NCBI GenBank assembly: GCA_030062745.1 | Contig: CP099839.1 | Coordinates: forward strand, 42,581,891 to 42,645,890 | Reading direction: 5' to 3' | From: Capitulum mitella | Taxonomy: Eukaryota; Arthropoda; Thecostraca; Pollicipedomorpha; Pollicipedidae | DNA: 64,000 bases | In this document: in pieces, positions 57,900 to 64,000 of the stretch | Position numbering within the stretch: position 1 is the stretch's first letter | Layout: every line of letters starts with the position of its first letter | Position numbers and translations under genes: made by a program | The notes under the pieces: generated by a model | The model's input: only the letters and a program-made list of their open reading frames with translations | What the model was told of the DNA's origin: nothing | The model's database searches: none

Positions 57900-60830
57900 T
57901 TTCCGGAGTTCGCCGGATATCCGCGGCGGCGTTCTGCGACAGACCGAAGAATGACAGGGCTCTTCTCATACGGCATGCTCCCCGATACAGTTCAGGTGCA
58001 ACATGGTGGCCGCCATTCCGCCTCAAATTTTCCAACGGCCCGGGCTACTTAGTCATCAGCCACAGTAAGATTAGTGAGCTGCTGTTAAACAGAGCCTTGA
58101 TCGCAAACCGATCAACGAGACATACAGGGTTATTTTTCTCGGCACATTCAGCCGGACAGCGTTCATAAACCAGGTTATGACGTGATCCACGTTCCTTCGA
58201 TAGGGCCACTAAACTAGCACGCAGTCACGTCGTCGGGATGCAAGGTAAGTCTTTCAGTGTGGCGGCATCCATGCAATTGAAAAACATTTGAGCCTGATAA
58301 TCCTGTAATCCACACGTCAATTTGCTTGCACAGTGGTTTCAGTATAGGTAGATACTTGTCCAAGCCTCGCAGTATTTTCAGTCAGATGACGTTCGAGAAC
58401 CAACTACCCACAAACATTGCCGCGGGGCTGTCGAAGTGACTCACGAAAGAGGCTCACGAACGAGGCCCAGGAGGACTGTGTTGGTCACTTTCAACCATAC
58501 TCGTTGACAGATGAATGTGCTTCACCTTTTTTCTGTAGCTAACTTTATGTTTTGCATGTCCTTTTCACAAAGTGTTGTTCATCAGTATACATCTCAAAGT
58601 GTTTTGAAGCGACTTGACTCGGCCCATCATGGCGCTCTTGCCCACAAACGCCTTCCTTAGGGGTCAGTTTGACACCATCCTAAAATCCAAACCAGCCTTT
58701 ATTGAGGACAAAAAAGGCACCTTTGGATAGACTAGTTCCTGACCTTTCTAAAACCACACCCTATATGGCCTACTTTGCGCGTTACATCTTCGGTCAGGTC
58801 GGGACAAACAGGGGCATGTTATGGCTTATGGTAGAGTCTTGGCGACTGTCACTTTTTCGTCGATTGGTAGACCTTGACTGTTTCAAAAATTCGAATATTG
58901 TTCAGATATTACCTTGATGGGCATGTGATACGTTGTCAAGTGTAAAACGCCCAAAAGTCATTTGAAGTTCTATCAGGTCAAGGTTCTAGCTGATGGTTAC
59001 GCGCCTTTGGACGCGCGGCAGGGCGGTGCTCATCGGATGTATACCTTAATATCTCAAAAATTTACGGCCCGACTAAAGAAAAAGATAAGACTACTTTAGC
59101 ATTGCTAATCATTTTTAGAAGGTACTTAAGGCTTCAGAAACAAGTCTTTCAAAAGATATTCATGAAAAACTGATCGGGGTCAAATTACCGCCCCCCCCCC
59201 CGCCGAGGTGGGATAAACGAGTTGCATTAATCAGGTGAAAAGGTTTTAGTGCCTGATTCGCGCGCACATGTCGTCTCTTATTCATGCGATTTTCCTCTTG
59301 CCCAATGTTTTCAAGCTTTTCTTCGCTCTTTGTGTTCTTCACACCATTATGGTTCTCCATTCGGTGTCTACTTCCTCCTCCTGTCGCCGTTTTTCTTCCT
59401 CCGTGCTCCGAGCTCATGCACTGCAGTTCTCCATGCCGCTCCGGTCCTGATTGGAGAGCTCAGCGGGGGATCGCCTCCCTGCCCGGTACAAATTAGCATA
59501 ACCGGGAGACTGGAAAATTCGGCCGGCACTGAATTCAACAGATTCCGCAGATGCCACCTGGTTACTGAGGCGGAAGACTTGTATTGGGAGAGTGTAGATG
59601 TGGACACGCGTTTAAATCATACTGAGTGGTATAGAAGGAGCGAGCAGGAGGAAAGCAGACGAGGTAACAAATTATGAACGCCTTAACGAGGGAAACATGT
59701 ATATGGAAACATTGACATTTTTTGCATGCCAGGCTGCTTAATTTCCCTGAAATCTGATCTCAACTGCTGCCCCGCGACACCCCACATCAATAAACATTCT
59801 GCAACGTAACAGCGGTGGTCACAGCGGTCAATCTTTTCCTTGAAGTCTGAAAAACTTTCATCGTTGGTTTTGGTCTAGGTATAGCGTATAACATTACCTG
59901 TGCACATTTTCTCCGCTCTGATGTATAACGATAATGTATACGGTATCCTAATTTTATATTTTCATTCGCTTTCTGGAATATGCCACTTCAGTATGGCCTC
60001 TGAAACAGTTCGCTGTAAAGGTCCTTTTGAGCCCGGATAGCACAGTGAGTGTCGTTTCAAATTGCCATCAGGCAACAATGCAACACCACGCGTACATGTG
60101 CCCGTAACAATCTCCGAAAACCTGAGATGTCCCGGGGATAAGGTTTATGTAGCGAGCAGCCTTCCTGACATTGTCAGAGACTGAGAATTTTGGCATTGAA
60201 TGAGAGAGTACTACCAAACTGGAACCCGGTCTTATTTGCGCACGGTACGAATCTCTCACGTTCATTTCGTAGTCAGCTTTGCGTGATGACGGAACACCAA
60301 CAACAGTAATTTAGCCTTTTGTGCACATTCAGGATAGACAAAACAATTTTGTAAGTTGATATTTTAGATGAGTTCGTGCTGGGCGGTTTCTATCTGAACA
60401 AAACCGAACTTTTCCGTTGGGCTGATTAGAATTCACGGAATGATGATAGTAGACGGTGCATGTTTTTAAAACAATTTTATTCGCCTCGATTTTAATTACC
60501 ACTATGAGAAAAAGGCTAACAGTGGTATTTTGTTGGCAGTCAAACAAACTGTTCATATTATTTTTATTTTTTTGTTTCCGAAAGCATGCGTAAACATATT
60601 TTGTTTCTTTGCTTCGGTCGATGCTTGACTAGCTAACCATCGTGATTTGTAAAACATGGCAGAACCCCACTTAAACTCTTGGACCAGACAGCGTCCTAAT
60701 CCCATGCCCCAGACTGCCTAGCCTGGCTTATTCAAGAGCCATAAGATGCAGTGAAGTGGCTATGATCTTCTCCTCTTTTCGGTCCCGCCACCAGGAATTT
60801 GTCCCCAACTATTTGACAGACTCCGACAAA
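57900..60830. other. Gene-free stretch with TTAA-family-like C tract
   Basis: No supported gene. A run of 11 C at 59191-59201 follows a GAAAAACTGATCGGGGTCA word, as in the dispersed AGGTCA/poly-C repeats. A short GC-rich part at 59450-59560 contains TTAGCATAACCGGG and GGAAAATTCGGCC words and could be regulatory. Confidence 0.35.
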
Positions 60831-60839
60831 GCACCATTT

Positions 60840-61700
60840 GGGACAACAATGCGGTCGGCGGCTGCGACGGCGGCAGAATCCCATCACCGTCCCGGCCCGG
60901 ACAGAGGAGGTCTGACGAGCCTGGGCGGCCGGCCAGCGCGGCCAATCAGCCGGCACGCACGGCTGAGTGGCGCGACAATCTCGGTATGTCCAAATCCCGC
61001 CGACAAACAGGCCGGCCGAGAGCGGCGGCACGTCAATGTTGTGACCGCGGATTTTACGCAGCCTGCGCCCGTGTAATGAACACCGTGCCGGCTAATTGTA
61101 CGCACGCTCACCGCCGCGCCGTGGCCATTCACGGAGTCACATTCCCATCGGCGACGCTCCGCATTCTAGCCGCGGCTTATCCGCTGTTTTTTCCTCGACG
61201 GCGGCGGCCGGCCGGCGCGCGGCGGCCTTTTGTTCCGTCGGCGGCCGCGGGGAGGCAGCACCAGGCCATAATTCCTCGGACATTTGTCCACAAATCTAAT
61301 CTAGTTGACATGATGACAAAAGCGTGCCGGCCAATATCGCTGCATTCGGCGGGCCGGTGACGGTTCATAATCGGTCGGCGATGCTGCCGACTGCCGCTTA
61401 TTGGGCTCATACGTCGGCGCCGACAAAGGGCGGCCGTCGCCGGCGGCCGGGGGGAGATTGTTTGCTGTTCATGCACCTGTTACGAGCGCGGTCCTCGGCC
61501 GAATCACCGCGCCAAGATGAACGGCCGGCGATATGAGAGGATGGGCGCCGGTGGGAGTGGCCAGTCCGGGGGCGCTGGCCGGCCGGGAGCGGGGAGAGGG
61601 CTGGCGGGAAATGGAGCCGCCATGGCCGCTGCCCGAGTCCCGGGATATTGCGACACCGAGGCGGGCTAGCATCTTGCAATTTTCTGCATAGCCGCTCGTT
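60840..61700. other. Large CpG island, candidate regulatory element
   Basis: The largest CpG-dense block. Embedded non-GC words include GTAATGAACACC and GGCTAATTGTACGC near 61070-61105, GTCCACAAATCTAATCTAG near 61288-61306, GACATGATGACAAAAG and GATTGTTTGCTGTTCATGC. Open frames on both strands overlap and have no domain. I infer a developmental-gene enhancer or promoter island; 61700-62930 next to it shows no supported gene. Confidence 0.35.
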
Positions 61701-62929
61701 GCTTTTCTAAGCGCATTGTCGGCCGGTCGAAATGGGTGCCAATGATCTTGCTGTCGGCACGCCATGCTCAGTTTGTCATTATGTATATTGCCATTATTAT
61801 GACGTCATTAAGCTTGTGCTTTACCAAACGTTGTTGGCGTGCCCGGGTAAGTGAATTTGACAGCCATCTAAATTAATTGCTAGCTGTTTAGTTTCCATTA
61901 CATTTGATCTAAAAACGTTCAAGCATAGGCAGCTCATCTTCACTGGATGATGGAATCGCGATTCCGGATAGTCAGATTTCATAGAGTTTGTACATTATTA
62001 TGCATTTCGAAGGCAGCAATATGCACTTACAGTCTGACAGATTGACTCACCGATACAGAGAAGCTATTTTGGGGCTTTGGATCCCTTTGTTTACGTTTTG
62101 GCATTTACGCTTTTTCATTTCGCCTGCATAGCTCCCCCTCCCAATGCCACATTCACACAACCCTCTAGGATGACTATTTTCCGTGACGACTCCAACATTT
62201 GTTGCCCCTCGGTAGTATGTAACAAATCAAAGGGACAAACTAAACCAGAAGTGACAAAAGCACCCATATGCCTTAGCTCCATGTCAACTCTCAGCTTTTC
62301 AGCCTGCTGGGAAACAATACCCCCAACAACCGTTGGCGATGATGTGTCTAGCTTGTTAGAGTGTCAAAGCGCACATCTGAATATGACTTCACTATCTGCT
62401 CCGCAGTTGACACGTTTTGATAAGCCTTATTTTTGCAGTAAATAGCAGCAAAATTGATGTTGCCGTTTGCTCCGCGAAACATTTTATGGTTCAAAAACGG
62501 ACAGCCTAGTGACTCTAAAGCCCACGTAATGCTTATCAGACAATTATTAACATTAGACAGGCGTCTCAAATCTGACTCTTCCAGTCCGGGGTAGAGTTTT
62601 TCTCAACCAGTCAGCAAAAAAAACTGTAACAAACCTAGCTAAATAGATTCCGCGATCCACCGCTACAATGTGTCCCATTTTGCCGACACAGAGACAATTT
62701 CATACGAGCTGAGGTCACATTGTCTTTTTATGAAGTAATCAACGAGGAACGCTCTTTCACGGGACGGAGGGGCAGACGGAGCGTGGTGTGTATGCGCCTT
62801 TATTGAACATTCTTTTTCACTTGGTGATTTTGATTGCCCTAAAGTCGCTCGTAAACACGACATTGATAAGAAAATATCCGCCTCTCATCTAACGGCACCC
62901 CTACTTCTCTTGGCTCGAATCTCCCGCAT

Positions 62930-63720
62930 GCGCCGCGGCCGGCTCAACGCATCCCCACCATCGCAGATCTTTTGAGGTATACTGAAAAGTTTTAGTGTCG
63001 GCGCCCGGATCGATGGTCGCTCTAATTACGGCGATATATCGGGCCCGGCCCGGGCCACCGCCGGCTTTTTAGCGTCGGCCGCCAGCCCCAACTTCATCGC
63101 ATAATGAATTCATTTGCTCATTGGACGTCTCGTCGCCGCGCCGCCGGCAGAGTGAACACACTTGCCGGGTGAATTTATTGGATCAAATTAAAGCCGGTAA
63201 CAAGCCGGCCGGCGAAAAAGTCTCTGATCCGGGGATTAATTGGAATTCCGGGGATTCCGGCGGGCGGCCAGTCCACATGATGAGCTGAAATACCGCCAGT
63301 TGACTGGGCGGCTGGCGCTCCGGCTGGCGCTGGCGGCTCCCGCCGGGCCGCCGACAGGCGCGGCCGGAGGGGGCGGCCGCCGGGCAGGAGGGAGCGTCCT
63401 CTCGGGGGCATTCCGCGGCCGGCAGGGAGCGCGCGGCCCCGCGCGGCCCCGAGCGGCCGCGCCGCAGTACGACGCCACCACCGGCCGAGGCGGCTGAATG
63501 GAGTCGCCGCGAGGTGCGGGCCGCCCCGCCCGACCCACGTGCCGGCCGCGAGAGGAGCGGCCGCGTGCCGCGCGCGGTTGGCGCGGCTCGGACAGCCGGT
63601 CGCGCCGCGCCCGTGCACGCGCGGTCCACGGGCCGGCCGGCAGCAGGAGCTGGCGGTGAGCAGCGCGAGCCACGGGGCGGAGCCGGAGGAGCTAACGGAA
63701 CCTCCTCTCGACTACCGCGG
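62930..63720. other. CpG island with conserved-looking AT words
   Basis: GC-rich DNA interrupted by CATAATGAATTCATTTGC (63100-63117), GAATTTATTGGATC and GGGATTAATTGG. Minus-strand open frames of about 145 codons run in three overlapping phases at once, which marks them as composition artefacts. The remaining 63720-64000 shows nothing. Confidence 0.35.
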
Positions 63721-64000
63721 ACAGCACCGAGATCGAAATCACGCCTATTTGCATTGAAGGGATGGGTGCAGCAAATCTCTCATAAGCCTGCAGCTTCCGC
63801 TAGAAGAAACAGTATTTCTTGCTCTGGTTGGGCACCAGAAAATGGTAAATTCGGGCACTTTGCCCGTAGAAAATTTATTCGGGCAATTATACAAACTTAT
63901 TGCTCGTTGTCCCATGGTGTGTTACCTCGATATCGCACCTACAGCACCTCATCCAGCCAAAAGATTATCCAGGACTCCCTGAGAGTTTCAAAGGTGCCCA

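Noticed and set aside
62077..62445. 122-codon plus frame overlapping an 82-codon open minus frame
   Set aside because: Both strands are open over the same stretch and neither shows a recognisable motif; evidence is insufficient either way.
63175..63673. Three overlapping minus-strand frames of about 145 codons each
   Set aside because: All three phases are open at once, which reflects high GC rather than coding.

Overview
The window looks like invertebrate nuclear DNA. It has short GT-AG introns, TATA promoters, AATAAA poly(A) signals, non-LTR retrotransposon and DDE transposase fossils, microsatellites and CpG islands. There is no operon, Shine-Dalgarno pattern or dense coding. The four best genes share a 3-codon first coding exon that splits the signal peptide, a layout familiar from arthropod cuticle and secreted-peptide genes. 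I therefore favour an arthropod, possibly a crustacean; this is inference, and nothing fixes the species. Most of the 64 kb is intergenic.

Layout. 1-10.4 kb: mobile-element debris, including a broken reverse transcriptase (5.85-6.64 kb) and a CpG island near 4 kb. 10.4-32.1 kb: the main locus, four paralogous three-exon genes for small secreted Gly/Tyr/His/Arg-rich peptides. Two lie on + (A 11780-12467, B 20924-21609) and two on - (C 24608-25260, D 31303-31951), each inside copies of a roughly 4.4 kb duplicated unit. A broken Tc1/mariner-like transposase (19.4-20.2 kb) lies between A and B. A 1.2 kb TTAA-flanked element (28401-29618) interrupts the D/C unit and can be delimited because the A unit keeps the empty site. 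32-46 kb: SINE-like repeats, one intronless 259-residue reading frame on - (38475-39254), a second TTAA-flanked element (40105-41351), a 21-bp minisatellite and a foldback element. 46-64 kb: alternating CpG islands and AT-rich DNA with no convincing gene, plus a pentanucleotide array, a perfect 20-bp hairpin, a 153-bp tandem repeat and a decayed frame resembling a rotary-ATPase proteolipid subunit.

How it fits together. The four peptide genes share two CRE-like TGACGTCA sites, a TATA box and almost the same 5' UTR, so they are probably co-expressed. Each precursor has a signal peptide, an acidic stretch and a basic Tyr/Gly-rich C-terminal half with a conserved Gly plus dibasic site. Lengths (87, 83, 83, 75 residues) change in steps of four residues, matching gain and loss of a 12-nt GYGH repeat. 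This family is the best candidate for something undescribed. All comparisons were made by eye; no alignment or database search was run.
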